Positions 54,511 to 63,399 of a stretch of DNA of 64,000 nucleotides are shown one piece after another. Each line of letters opens with the position of its first letter. The stretch's first letter is position 1. The stretch covers positions 1 through 64,000 of the forward strand of contig JAFEBU010000038.1 in the NCBI GenBank assembly GCA_018242505.1, given 5' to 3'. The translations under genes and the position numbers were made by a program. The notes under the pieces were generated by a model. The model made no database searches. It was not told the origin of the DNA and saw nothing but the letters and a program-made list of their open reading frames with translations. Source of the stretch: Pseudomonadota bacterium (GTDB taxonomy: Bacteria; Pseudomonadota; Alphaproteobacteria; Reyranellales; Reyranellaceae).

Positions 54511-55470
54511 CTAACGTGAGAAGATCACGACAAGGTAAGGAGTGATATTGGAGACTGATCCCTTTTGCATCTCCACCACGCTTCTGAGTGCTTCTTCGGG
54601 ACGGTTCAGGTCGATAATGCCGGTGACAAGACGATTCGCGATCTCCCGGTCGCGAAAGACGATTGTAGCCGGGAGATATCGCCCGATCTGCTCGACGACG
54701 TCGCGAATCGTCGCCTGGTAGACGACTATTCGATGGTCCCGCCAGCCACCGACCTCATCCGGGCTCACGGTACCCATCACGGTCGCTCCACCCGGCGCAA
54801 TGTGCGCACGCTGTCCAACGCCGAGTCCCGCCAGCAGCTTGCCGTCGCGGCTCACATTGACGGTCCCGGTCTTGACCTCGACCGCAACGCCCGACGGGAA
54901 TTCGCCGACGCTGAATGACGTCCCGGTGACCGTGACCTTGACGTCGGATGCCGACACCACGAAGGGCCGCTCGGTCGACGGAACCACCTTGAAGAACGCC
55001 TGGCCCTTGAGGAGGGTCACGGTCCTTTGGTTCGCCTTGTAAGCGACAGCAATCGAGGTTTCCGCGTCGAGCGAAACGCGGCTCCCGTCCTCGAGCTCGA
55101 CCTCGCGAGTCTCCGCCACGCTGGTGGAATGGTCGGCCGCAAACCATCGCTGAATGCCCGGAAGGAACAGCAAAGCCAGGCCGGCGGCCAAGACCGCCGC
55201 GCCCCATGCGAAGCGCGGTATCCGTGGCCTGCGCCCCGCCGGCTCGACGACCTCGGCCGGAACTGGCGGCGGGGTGTGCGCGCCCAGTTCTTCGGCATTC
55301 CGCCAGAGCCGGGTGATCGCATCGTGCGCCTCGCGATGGCGCTCGCTCTGCGCGAGCCAGGCATCGTACTCCGCCTGCAACGACCGATCGTCCGGGGCTT
55401 CCTCGAGTCGCAAGAGCCAGGCGGCGGCTTGCCCCAGAAGGGTCTGCCCCTCGCTTGGCTCTGGATTCAC
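54511..55470 (-). CDS. FecR-family anti-sigma/sensor protein (module 1)
   Basis: 319 residues from a GTG at 55470 with AGGAG 7 bases upstream. The cytoplasmic DUF4880 helical part (GQAAAWLLRLEEAPDDRSLQAEYDAW) binds the sigma factor. One transmembrane helix (FAWGAAVLAAGLALLFLPGI) follows, then the periplasmic FecR domain (EVELEDGSRVSLDAETSIAV, LLKGQAFFKVV) and a C-terminal STN-like region (PEEALRSVVEMQKGSVSNIT) that contacts the receptor's signalling domain. It relays occupancy of the module 1 receptor to the adjacent FecI. Confidence 0.9.
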   Translation of the reverse strand: MNPEPSEGQTLLGQAAAWLLRLEEAPDDRSLQAEYDAWLAQSERHREAHDAITRLWRNAEELGAHTPPPVPAEVVEPAGRRPRIPRFAWGAAVLAAGLALLFLPGIQRWFAADHSTSVAETREVELEDGSRVSLDAETSIAVAYKANQRTVTLLKGQAFFKVVPSTERPFVVSASDVKVTVTGTSFSVGEFPSGVAVEVKTGTVNVSRDGKLLAGLGVGQRAHIAPGGATVMGTVSPDEVGGWRDHRIVVYQATIRDVVEQIGRYLPATIVFRDREIANRLVTGIIDLNRPEEALRSVVEMQKGSVSNITPYLVVIFSR

Positions 55471-55568
55471 ACCCTGGCTCCTGTTCAAAGTTTGGCGGCG
55501 ATAGCGTGCGGGCTCATGAAGGTGGACGCACGCCGATAGCAAGTTTTCACCGACGATCAAGGCCCGGT

Positions 55569-56069
55569 CTATTTTTCACGGTATAGCTTCCGAGCAAGGT
55601 GGACCGACGCCTGAGCCACGATCTTGTGCGCCATGGTCAATGAGACCCCGAGCCGATCGGCTGTTTCCTGCAGCGTTTTCCGTTCGATGCGATTGAGACG
55701 GAACGCGCGCCGCGTGCGTTCCGGCAGTTCAGCGAGCGAAGCCTGCAGTTCCTTCAACTCATCGCGATAATAGAGAACGCGCTCGGCCGATGGGGTCTCA
55801 CTGGCGACGGCCTCCATGTAGACTTGAGCCGTCGGTGTGGTCGGCAGGACGGCCGACCGTCTGAGCCAGTCCAGGGCCAGATTGCGAACGATGCTGAAAA
55901 GATAATGCTTGGGCTGCACAATCTCGGCAGTCTGCGTCCGCGAGGAGAATCGCAGCCATGCTTCCTGGACGACGTCCTCGGCGCTCGCGCCATCACGGAT
56001 AATCCGCTTGGCGAGAGTCACCAGTTCGGCACGGTTCTCCAAATAGATAGTGAGGGCGGGTTCCGCCAA
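55569..56069 (-). CDS. FecI-family ECF sigma factor (module 1)
   Basis: 166 residues. Region 2 is readable as SAEDVVQEAWLRFSSR and PKHYLFSIVRNLALDWLRR; region 4 as LPERTRRAFRLNRIERKTLQETADRLGVSLTMAHKIVAQA. This is the iron-starvation sigma type. A perfect palindrome 20 bp before the ATG is the likely Fur site. It is followed by fecR after 98 bp. Confidence 0.93.
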   Translation of the reverse strand: MAEPALTIYLENRAELVTLAKRIIRDGASAEDVVQEAWLRFSSRTQTAEIVQPKHYLFSIVRNLALDWLRRSAVLPTTPTAQVYMEAVASETPSAERVLYYRDELKELQASLAELPERTRRAFRLNRIERKTLQETADRLGVSLTMAHKIVAQASVHLARKLYREK

Positions 56070-56088
56070 CGCCGGTTACTCTTATTGC

Positions 56089-56109
56089 AAATGCGAATAG
56101 TTCGCATTT
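56089..56109. promoter_or_regulatory. Palindromic Fur-like site before fecI (module 1)
   Basis: Perfect 9-base arms AAATGCGAA and TTCGCATTT around TAG. It resembles the GAATGATTCGCA-type Fur targets of alpha- and betaproteobacteria and sits where it would cover the fecI promoter. Confidence 0.7.
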
Positions 56110-56289
56110 ACACTATAATTTCCTGATTTCGTCGGTCAAGTCCTTCTGCGTCTGGGATGGAGGCAGGCCGGCGGCGCGATAGATGCGGGCGCACCGACGT
56201 CAGCCGATGCCGATCGACAAGTCTTCGAGTGCGAAGCGCCGCTTTGGCGCTCAATTTCGATCCCACGCAAAGGGAAGCTTCATCCCGCT

Positions 56290-56510
56290 GATTTCGCGGG
56301 TAAGCCTCGAATTCATCGTAACGGATGTGACCGGTGAAGGTGCTTCCGCGCGAAGGAGGACCGCGCGGCGAGGTTGCGCTCGCAATAGAGCCGCTTGCGA
56401 AAACATGGCGTCAGCGCGGTTGCTTTCCTGGGCGGAATGTTGGGCATATCGCCATGCCGCTGGATCACATCGCGGATGCCCGGGACATCGTTGACCTTGT
56501 GGTCAGTGGC
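56290..56510 (-). mobile_element. IS5-family transposase remnant
   Basis: Minus-strand frame at 56370-56504 reads DVPGIRDVIQRHGDMPNIPP then CFRKRLYCERNL, matching the C-terminal region of IS5-group transposases (usual form ...LRDxIxxxGAxPNIPPKSN...FxxxLYRERNxIER with the catalytic Glu region). After NL the frame is lost, with a possible RYDE trace downstream. The rest of the element is gone. It adjoins the broken PepSY gene of module 2. Confidence 0.65.
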
Positions 56511-56561
56511 TCCCCGCTATCGCGCCGGCAGCGAAGCAGCACGAGCCTGCTAAGGCGGGCC

Positions 56562-57085
56562 CTATTGGGCGGTCGGTTTTGCCACAGTGCCGGAGACACC
56601 AGACACGGTGAAGACAAGTCCCATGCCAGCGAGGAGTAACGCCCCGGGTAGATCGGCGAACAAGTCTCGATGGAGCCGCAAGATCAACGTGAGAAAGGTC
56701 ATTGGCCTTGCCCCACGGGCTCCGTCTCCTTCAGCACTTCACTCGTGCGGGAATCGAAATTCAGCGATCGCCCAGGTTTCGGATCAGCGCCGGCGAACGG
56801 CAGCATACCGACCACCACTCTTGGCTCATCGTCGTCGACAAACACGTCCCATAGGGCATGATCAGGATGACGCTCGTGGGCCGTCTAAACCATGCGGTCC
56901 AAATTGCCCATCGGCGTCGTCGCGGGCAGATCGGCATAGGGCGGATCGCTGTCCAACAGACCGCCCAGCTCCTCGCGCAACACCAGCGGAAGGCCCGCCA
57001 CGCAGAGAAGCAATAGAAACAACGTGCATACCAAGCTTGTCCACTTGTGCCCCAATAACCAGCGACGAAGGGCTATCGAGGACAT
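56562..57085 (-). pseudogene. Wrecked PepSY membrane protein gene (module 2)
   Basis: From ATG 57085 the first 66 codons give a normal PepSY start (RRWLLGHKWTSLVCTLFLLL, CVAGLPLVLREELGGLL, NLDRMV) and hit TAG near 56887. Reading on gives TAHERHPDHALWDVFVDDDE and SLNFDSRTSEVLKETEPVG, then a frameshift near 56695, then LTLILRLHRDLFADLPGALL and GMGLVFTVSGVSGT, and a stop at 56562. Full relatives continue for another 200 residues. It lies 12 bp after the module 2 receptor, as an intact copy would. Confidence 0.8.
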
Positions 57086-57097
57086 GCGATCAATCGC

Positions 57098-59581
57098 TCA
57101 AAAATCGGCCGTCAGAGATAGGCGGAACGTCCGGGGTGTGCCCAGGAACATGAACAGCGCGCTGCCATTGCTGCCCGCCCAATAGTTGTTATCGAACACA
57201 TTGTCGACGTTGAGCCGCGCGACCAGCTGCTTATCGGGTACGCTGGGATTGTCGAAGGCGTAACGGATGCCGGCATCGAAGCGCGTCCATTCCGGCATCA
57301 TGCGGCGCGGGTAGGTTGTGTCGATGTACTGCGCACCGGTGTAGACGACCCGACCCGTCAAGGTGAGGCCGCGCACGAAGGGCAGGTCGACCTCGCCACC
57401 AAGGTTGACCGTAACCTGCGGCGTGAAAGCCGCCACCCATCCGTCTGTCGTGCCGCCCTGCGTCTTGGCGAGTATTGGATTGAGGAACATCACGCCACCC
57501 ACAAAGCGCAGGCCCCTGGTCACCTCGCCAAAGACGTTCAGTTCGAGGCCGCGATTGATCTGTTCGCCGTTCAGTGCCTGCGTGTTGCTGGTGAGATCGG
57601 TGAGCACGCTAGGCTGGGAGATCTGGAAGACGTTGGCGGTCGTCGTCAGCGTGCCCCAATCGACCTTCACGCCGACCTCGTATTGGGTCGACTTGTATGG
57701 CGGAAAGATAGTACCGGCGTTGGCGAAGGGCGGTTGAACAATCGCACCCTGCTGCAGGCCCTGGATCCAATTGCCGTAGATCGACACATGTTTCCACGGC
57801 TTGATGACCAGCGCGACCGACGGGCTGAAAGCGGTCTCGTTGTAACTCGATGTGGTCATGCCGCTCACGGCATCGTAATTGACGGCGCTCACCTGCTGCA
57901 GGCGCCCACCGACCGTGAGCTGGATTCGCTTTTCCGCGGCCGAGAGCGTGTCGGCAATGGCGAGGCTGTTCAGTCCCGCAAACGAGGTCTTAGGCGAAGT
58001 CGGCGTGGCGGTATTCGGTTCGTTGATTATCACCGGGTTGTAGATGTTCGTGGCGAAGGCGCCTTGGGTGGCGAAGGCGGTCGCATAGCCGTCGGTCTGC
58101 GAATAGATCGTGCCAGTGACCGCGGTTTCGTGACCGATCGCGCCCGTGTTGAAGTTCGCTCGAACGCCGGCCTCGGCGGTCAGGTAAGAGGTCCATGCGC
58201 TGAGCCTGAACGGCGCGTTGGACGAGGCGGTGCCGTTGAAGTTGGTGATGGTCGTGATGGCCGAGTAATGGCCGCCGATCCGGTCGTCGTGGACACCGAA
58301 CGAAGCATAGGCCGTCACGCTCTCGGCAAGATCGATCTCTGCCTTGAGGACGCCGAATGCGTCCTTGCGTTCCTGAAATCCCCAAGGCTGAGCAACCGGA
58401 TTGTTGCGCGCGCTCGGTGCATACGGCAACTGTACGCCGGCCCCGAGCGACAGATACGGCGCAATTCCGCTGATGTATTGATACTGGTAGCCGAGATCCG
58501 CGGACAGGCGGAAGCCGTTGCCGCGGTAGTCCAGGCCGAGTGTTGCAAGATCGCGTTGGTCAGCGTTGTAGCGCAGTTCCGTCTGGCCGCCGCGCATCAC
58601 GCCGTTGAAGCGAATGCCGAATTCCTTGTCGACGCCGAAGCGGCGACCGACGTCGACGTGCCCGCCAACCTGACCCGCCGAGACGTAGCTTGCAGTTCCT
58701 TGCGTCAGAGGATTGTTGGGCGCACGCTTTGGCAAGACGTTGACGGTGCCGCCGATCGCTCCCAAAGGCGCCATGCCATTCAGCATCGCGCTGGGGCCTT
58801 TCAGGACCTCCACCCGCTCCGCGAGTTCGGCCATCGGAGACCATGCTGGCAGAATTCCGTACAGCCCTCCGAACGACCACGAGGCCGCCTGCACCGGGAA
58901 TCCACGGATCAAGGCAAGATCGGATCCGGCGCCAGTGGGTGGACGAGTGAAGCGGGCGGACGGCTCGTCGGCCAGAATATCCTGAACAGTCTTGGCCTGT
59001 TGGTCCTGAGCCTTCTTCGCCGTGTAACTCGATACATTGAATGGCGTGTCCATTACGTCGCGATTACCGAGCAGGCCGAGTTGGCCGCCTGTTGCCACCT
59101 GCCCGCCGGCATAAGGTGGCGGCAGGTTGCCGATCATCGCCTGCGCCGGAATGGCTGTGCCTTGAACACGCACCGGATCGAGCTGCATAAGGCCAGAAGT
59201 ATCGAGCGCACCGGAAACCGTGACGGCGTTGTCGGACGTGAAGCGGTATGACACACCGGTGCCACCAAGAAGCAACCGAAGAGCCTGCTCGGCGCTCATT
59301 GTTCCTTTCACGCCGCCGGCCGTCTTGCCCGCGACCGCGACTGCATTCACGGCGATCTGCACACCAGACTGGCGGCCGAAATCAGTCAAAGCCTGGGCGA
59401 GCGGTTGGGCCGGAATGTCGAAGTCTATCGTCCGACTGGCTTGGGCCTGGAGTTGAGCAGGCTCCGCCGTCGGCACTTGAGCCATCACGTCGCGGCTCGT
59501 TGTCATTTCAAGTACGGCCACGAGCGCGAAAGCGACGCTGCCAGTGCTGACGAACGATGCTCCATTCCGTTTCGACGGCAC
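57098..59581 (-). CDS. TonB-dependent siderophore receptor with STN signalling domain (module 2)
   Basis: 827 residues from a GTG at 59581 with GGGGGA 6 bases upstream, the same start context as the module 1 receptor. STN domain at about 55-125 (FDIPAQPLAQALTDFGRQ, GGTGVSYRF), plug with LALIRGFPVQAASWSFGG and EVLKGPSAMLNG, barrel ending in Phe. Long shared stretches (YAGGQVA.GGQ.G.LGNRDVMDTPFN) show it is a paralogue of the module 1 receptor, with more divergent extracellular loops, so a different siderophore is likely. Confidence 0.93.
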   Translation of the reverse strand: MPSKRNGASFVSTGSVAFALVAVLEMTTSRDVMAQVPTAEPAQLQAQASRTIDFDIPAQPLAQALTDFGRQSGVQIAVNAVAVAGKTAGGVKGTMSAEQALRLLLGGTGVSYRFTSDNAVTVSGALDTSGLMQLDPVRVQGTAIPAQAMIGNLPPPYAGGQVATGGQLGLLGNRDVMDTPFNVSSYTAKKAQDQQAKTVQDILADEPSARFTRPPTGAGSDLALIRGFPVQAASWSFGGLYGILPAWSPMAELAERVEVLKGPSAMLNGMAPLGAIGGTVNVLPKRAPNNPLTQGTASYVSAGQVGGHVDVGRRFGVDKEFGIRFNGVMRGGQTELRYNADQRDLATLGLDYRGNGFRLSADLGYQYQYISGIAPYLSLGAGVQLPYAPSARNNPVAQPWGFQERKDAFGVLKAEIDLAESVTAYASFGVHDDRIGGHYSAITTITNFNGTASSNAPFRLSAWTSYLTAEAGVRANFNTGAIGHETAVTGTIYSQTDGYATAFATQGAFATNIYNPVIINEPNTATPTSPKTSFAGLNSLAIADTLSAAEKRIQLTVGGRLQQVSAVNYDAVSGMTTSSYNETAFSPSVALVIKPWKHVSIYGNWIQGLQQGAIVQPPFANAGTIFPPYKSTQYEVGVKVDWGTLTTTANVFQISQPSVLTDLTSNTQALNGEQINRGLELNVFGEVTRGLRFVGGVMFLNPILAKTQGGTTDGWVAAFTPQVTVNLGGEVDLPFVRGLTLTGRVVYTGAQYIDTTYPRRMMPEWTRFDAGIRYAFDNPSVPDKQLVARLNVDNVFDNNYWAGSNGSALFMFLGTPRTFRLSLTADF

Positions 59582-59730
59582 GCCCAATCCCCCATAGTCT
59601 GTGCCGGCGGGATCACAGAACTCTCCTGCGAACGGGAATCGTTCGCCTGCTTGAAAGACAATCGACAGGCGGGCGATTTAAGGGAGGCGGCGAAAAACTT
59701 CGCAATGCTCCGCGAGAGGCGGCGGACGGG

Positions 59731-60723
59731 TCAGCGGGCCGATATGATCATCAGGTAGGGTGTGATCTCGGTCAGGATACCGCCCTGCGCCTGGACGACG
59801 GCATTCAGCGCCTCGACAGGGCGTCTGAGGTCGAACACGCCGGTCAGCACGCTTCGCGCGAGCGCCTCGTTCTTCAAAATGATCACGCCATGATAGTGAC
59901 GGCCTAGTTCCTCGACGACCGCGCCGAGCGTGGCATCTTGAACAACAAGGCGATGCGTCCGCCATGACGCAATGTCGCCAGGAGCGATCTCTCCTCGTTC
60001 GACACGGTTTCCGGGGCGGCTGACGGTAAGACGTTCGCCTCGGGAAAGTGTCGCCGCGACGTGCTTCCCGTGATCCAGCGAGACTCCCACGCTTCCTGAC
60101 TGGACGGCAACCGAAATGCCTTCGGCCCCCGTGAGGACTTCGAAGGCCGTTCCAGTATCAGTCACGGTGACCCCATCGGCGATCACGGCGAAGGGACGAT
60201 CCGGATTGTGCGCGACATCGAAGAAGGCCTGCCCGGAAAGCAGCGTCACCTCCCGGCGCTCTCCCGTATATTTGACAGAGATTGCGCTGTCGGCATCGAG
60301 TTGAACGACGCTGCCGTCCTCTAGGGTGATATCGCGCAGCTCGGCGACGCTCGTGAGGTGGTCCGCCAACAGACGGACATGCAATGCGGGATAGTAGTAG
60401 AGCAGCGCTGCACAGGCTGACAGCGCGATGGCCGTCAGGACGGCGATGGGACGAAGCAGGCGCCTTTCACGGGACCCGCGGAGCTGGACCAGGCGTGCCA
60501 TAGTCTCCGCACGGGCTGGATCCATGTCATCGCTTCGCAGATCACCAAGGCGCCTCCATACATGCTCCATGGTGCGATAGGCTTGGCAATGCCGCTCGCT
60601 CCGCGCCAGCCAAGCGTCGAAGTCGGCACGCAACCGCTCGTCATGGGGTGCCGCCTCCAGGCGCAGCATCCAATCCATGATCTGACCACGAAGCGACTGT
60701 CCCTTGTCCGCCGCCAACTTCAA
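59731..60723 (-). CDS. FecR-family anti-sigma/sensor protein (module 2)
   Basis: 330 residues from a TTG at 60723, chosen because GAGG precedes it by 8 bases and it aligns with the start of the module 1 FecR; GTG 60771 is an alternative. DUF4880 part (GQIMDWMLRLEAAPHDERLRADFDAW), one transmembrane helix (PIAVLTAIALSACAALLYYYPA), FecR domain (DITLEDGSVVQLDADSAISV, LLSGQAFFDVA) and C-terminal STN-like end (VEALNAVVQAQGGILTEITP). It would pair with the module 2 receptor and FecI. Confidence 0.88.
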   Translation of the reverse strand: MKLAADKGQSLRGQIMDWMLRLEAAPHDERLRADFDAWLARSERHCQAYRTMEHVWRRLGDLRSDDMDPARAETMARLVQLRGSRERRLLRPIAVLTAIALSACAALLYYYPALHVRLLADHLTSVAELRDITLEDGSVVQLDADSAISVKYTGERREVTLLSGQAFFDVAHNPDRPFAVIADGVTVTDTGTAFEVLTGAEGISVAVQSGSVGVSLDHGKHVAATLSRGERLTVSRPGNRVERGEIAPGDIASWRTHRLVVQDATLGAVVEELGRHYHGVIILKNEALARSVLTGVFDLRRPVEALNAVVQAQGGILTEITPYLMIISAR

Positions 60724-60833
60724 GGTTCCATCCTCGCCCGGACTTCCAAGGCGGACCGCTCCGCGAGGCACGCCTCTTATAATAGACCGGTGTTGATAGA
60801 GGCTTTTAAGGTGGTGACAAAAAAACACCAGAG

Positions 60834-61346
60834 TTAGTCTTCGTCTCCGCATAGCCTGCGGGCGGCATGAAGGGCGGCCTCCTTGACCAACTGATGCGCC
60901 CGGACGACGGAGACGTTGAGCCGAGCGGCGACCTCCTGAAGAGAGCGGCCCTCAAGCTTGTACATTCTGAAGGCAATCCGAGTTCGCTCCGGAAGCTCGG
61001 CAACAGCTTCGCCTAGAATGCGCAGCTCATCGCGATAGTACAGGACCTGCTCGGCACTTGGCGCATCGTGTGGAACACTCTCGATAGTCGTTGAGGAGGC
61101 GGTTATCGGAGCTTGCGCCGACGCACGGCTGGCCCAGTCCAGGGCGAGGTTTCGGACGATCCGATAGAGATAGCCGAGCGGCTGGTTGATCTCTCCGATC
61201 TGCCCGCTTCGGGCACTGAAGCGCAGGTAAGCTTCCTGGACGACATCTTCGGCGGCAGCCTCGTCGCGAACGATCCTGCTCGCGTATTTGAGCAGGTCGC
61301 CACGATGCTCCATATAGAGCGTGAGAGATGTATCCGATGGCGACAC
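60834..61346 (-). CDS. FecI-family ECF sigma factor (module 2)
   Basis: 170 residues from a GTG at 61346; a longer frame to 61409 would run across the palindrome at 61362-61378 and is less likely. Region 2: AAAEDVVQEAYLRFSARSG and LGYLYRIVRNLALDWASRA. Region 4: LPERTRIAFRMYKLEGRSLQEVAARLNVSVVRAHQLVKEA. Paralogue of the module 1 sigma factor, with a distinct recognition helix, so each should read its own promoter set. Confidence 0.92.
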   Translation of the reverse strand: MSPSDTSLTLYMEHRGDLLKYASRIVRDEAAAEDVVQEAYLRFSARSGQIGEINQPLGYLYRIVRNLALDWASRASAQAPITASSTTIESVPHDAPSAEQVLYYRDELRILGEAVAELPERTRIAFRMYKLEGRSLQEVAARLNVSVVRAHQLVKEAALHAARRLCGDED

Positions 61347-61361
61347 GTTAGAGCCTAGTTG

Positions 61362-61378
61362 CGAATGCTTCGCATTCG
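61362..61378. promoter_or_regulatory. Palindromic Fur-like site before fecI (module 2)
   Basis: Perfect 7-base arms CGAATGC and GCATTCG around TTC, 16 bp before the GTG start. It is the counterpart of the palindrome at 56089-56109. Confidence 0.65.
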
Positions 61379-61409
61379 AACTATAGAGTCGAAGAGCCTT
61401 TCGACACAA

Positions 61410-61802
61410 GGCGGCACACGATCAAACGGCCGCGTTTCAAGACAGAGACGTCTTCAAACCGACTTGCTGACCGGTTCGCTACACGCTTCGTATCGAATGG
61501 TCCGAACTCACATTGCGATAGACTCGGTCCCGAGATGACTCCTGCCGCGGACCTCTCTCCTGGGAACGACGGTCGATTCTCGGCGATTCGTCGTAGCGCT
61601 CTCGCCGGGTACGCTTCGCCCGTACATCTTCCGGAGAAGCGCCTTCGTCCCGGATGCCGGCGAACCGATACGAAAGCTCGTCACTGCTTGGATCACTCTG
61701 CCGACCGGTTCTCCCCTGCTTCGCCGGCTATTGCGACAAGGCAAGGAAGCACAAAGCCGGCAAGGTGAGCCCTCTTGGGCAGTTGATTTTGTTGAGAAAA
61801 GT
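61410..61802. other. Gene-free stretch between fecI (module 2) and tRNA-Gly
   Basis: About 390 bp where an integrase would be expected for a tRNA-linked island. I find no frame with family features and no clear repeats. Part of it (61725-61790) loosely resembles 56525-56580 around GGGC-rich words, which may reflect old duplication. Confidence 0.4.
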
Positions 61803-61877
<75 letters not shown>

Positions 61878-61963
61878 GCTCCATGTCCGGCCGGGTAGGT
61901 GCCGGAAGGCGAGGGTGATAGGGTTTTTTCCTTTCCTTGGCAAGCCCGCCCCCGGTCAGGCCC

Positions 61964-62830
61964 TCAGCTGCGGGCCAGCAGACGCTGCAAATATCGGCCG
62001 TATTCGCTCTGCCTGATAGGCTCGATCAGGCGCGCGAAGGCGCCGTCATCGATGAAGCCTTTGCGCCAGGCAACCTCCTCGGGGCTGCCGATCTGCAGGC
62101 CCTGCCGATCCTCGACCGTCTCGACGAATTGCGCCGCGCGCAGCAGGCTGGTCGGCGTGCCGGTATCGAGCCAGGCATAGCCGCGCCCGAGCTTCTCGAC
62201 CGTGAGCCGCCCCTCTTTCAGGTAGTGCGCGTTGACATCGGTGATTTCGAGCTCGCCGCGCGCCGAGCGAGGGGTCGAGGCGGCGATGTCGCAGACGTCC
62301 GCATCGTAGAAATAGAGGCCGGTGACCACCCAGTGGGAGCGTGGCGTCGCGGGCTTTTCCACGATCGAGATCGGTCGCTCCGCGCCGTCGAATTCGATCA
62401 CGCCATAGGCCGAGGGATCGTTCACCCAATAGGCATAGATCACCGCGCCGCTGCCCAGGGCGCCGCGTTCTGCCACCGACGGCAGCGAATCGCCGTAGAA
62501 GAGATTGTCGCCCAGGATCAGCCCGACCCGGTCGCCGCCGATGAACTTGCGGCCAACCAGGAACACTTCGGCGATGCCGCCGGGCTTCGGCTGCACGGCA
62601 TAATCGATGGCAAGGCCCCACTGGCTGCCGTCGCCGAACAGCCGGCGATAGGCGTCCTCGTCGTGCGGATTGACGACCAGCAGGATCTCGCGGCACCCCG
62701 CCAGCATCAGCGTGGTGAGCGGGTAGTAGACCATGGGCTTGTTGTAGACTGGCAGGAGCTGCTTGTTGGCGGCCCGCGTCATCGGGTAAAGCCGCGTGCC
62801 GCTGCCGCCGGATAGGACGATGCCTTTCAT
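61964..62830 (-). CDS. rfbA: Glucose-1-phosphate thymidylyltransferase
   Basis: 288 residues. The nucleotide signature GIVLSGGSGTRLYPMTRAANKQ and NKPMVYYPLTTLML at the start, LILGDNLFYGDSL, and the C-terminal KLGRGYAWLDTGTPTSLL are standard for RmlA. It makes dTDP-glucose, the first step toward dTDP-L-rhamnose and other deoxysugars of surface polysaccharide. The other rml genes are not in this window. Confidence 0.95.
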   Translation of the reverse strand: MKGIVLSGGSGTRLYPMTRAANKQLLPVYNKPMVYYPLTTLMLAGCREILLVVNPHDEDAYRRLFGDGSQWGLAIDYAVQPKPGGIAEVFLVGRKFIGGDRVGLILGDNLFYGDSLPSVAERGALGSGAVIYAYWVNDPSAYGVIEFDGAERPISIVEKPATPRSHWVVTGLYFYDADVCDIAASTPRSARGELEITDVNAHYLKEGRLTVEKLGRGYAWLDTGTPTSLLRAAQFVETVEDRQGLQIGSPEEVAWRKGFIDDGAFARLIEPIRQSEYGRYLQRLLARS

Positions 62831-62845
62831 GCCTTACTGTAGACC

Positions 62846-63343
62846 GTGCCGATGTTGAGCCCGCAACAACTATTCGCCCGCCTCGATGCGCTGGGTCTCG
62901 CCCATCGCTCGGTCGAGCATGCGCCGGTGTTCACGGTCGAGGAGGCCAAGGCGCATCGCGGCGAACTGCCCGGCCATCACATCAAGAATCTCTTCCTGCG
63001 CAACAAGAAGGAGGAGATGTGGCTGGTGGTCGCGCTCGAGGATCGCCTGATCGACCTCAAGCGTCTGGGCGACGTGCTCGGTGCGGGACGGCTGTCGTTC
63101 GGCAGCCCCGATCGTCTGCGCCGCACCCTCGGCGTCGAGCCGGGCTCGGTGACGCCCTTCGCGGTGATCAACGACGGCGAGCGCCGCGTCACCCTCGTGC
63201 TCGACCGCGCCTTGCGCGACGGCGGCCCGATCAACGCCCATCCGCTCACCAACACCATGACGACGGCGATCGGCTTCGCCGACCTCACCCGCTTCTTCGA
63301 GGCCACCGGACACAGCCCGCGGTGGCTCGATTTTCCGCTGTAA
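62846..63343 (+). CDS. ProX/YbaK-type aminoacyl-tRNA deacylase
   Basis: 165 residues; start at GTG 62846 or ATG 62852. The YbaK/prolyl-tRNA-synthetase-associated domain fills the protein: LGLAHRSVEHAPVFTVEEAKAHRGELPGHHIKNLFLRNKK contains the substrate Lys, and LSFGSPDRLRRTLGVEPGSVTPFAVIND the GxxPGxVxPF motif. Such proteins hydrolyse Ala-tRNA(Pro) to clear mischarging. It is divergent from rfbA with 15 bp between starts. Confidence 0.9.
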   Translation: MPMLSPQQLFARLDALGLAHRSVEHAPVFTVEEAKAHRGELPGHHIKNLFLRNKKEEMWLVVALEDRLIDLKRLGDVLGAGRLSFGSPDRLRRTLGVEPGSVTPFAVINDGERRVTLVLDRALRDGGPINAHPLTNTMTTAIGFADLTRFFEATGHSPRWLDFPL

Positions 63344-63383
63344 GAGCTGCTGAAATGAGCCCAGGTGACAGTCGGGTTGTTTA

Positions 63384-63398
63384 TGTTACATTATAACA
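63384..63398. promoter_or_regulatory. Probable Zur operator before znuA
   Basis: Palindrome TGTTA-CATTA-TAACA, close to the ATGTTATAACAT core of alphaproteobacterial Zur sites. It ends one base before the znuA ATG. Zinc-bound Zur here would block transcription. Confidence 0.7.
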
Positions 63399-63399
63399 A

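Noticed and set aside
56183-56494. 103-codon plus-strand frame upstream of the module 1 sigma gene
   Set aside because: Low-complexity basic peptide; the opposite strand carries the IS5 transposase remnant.
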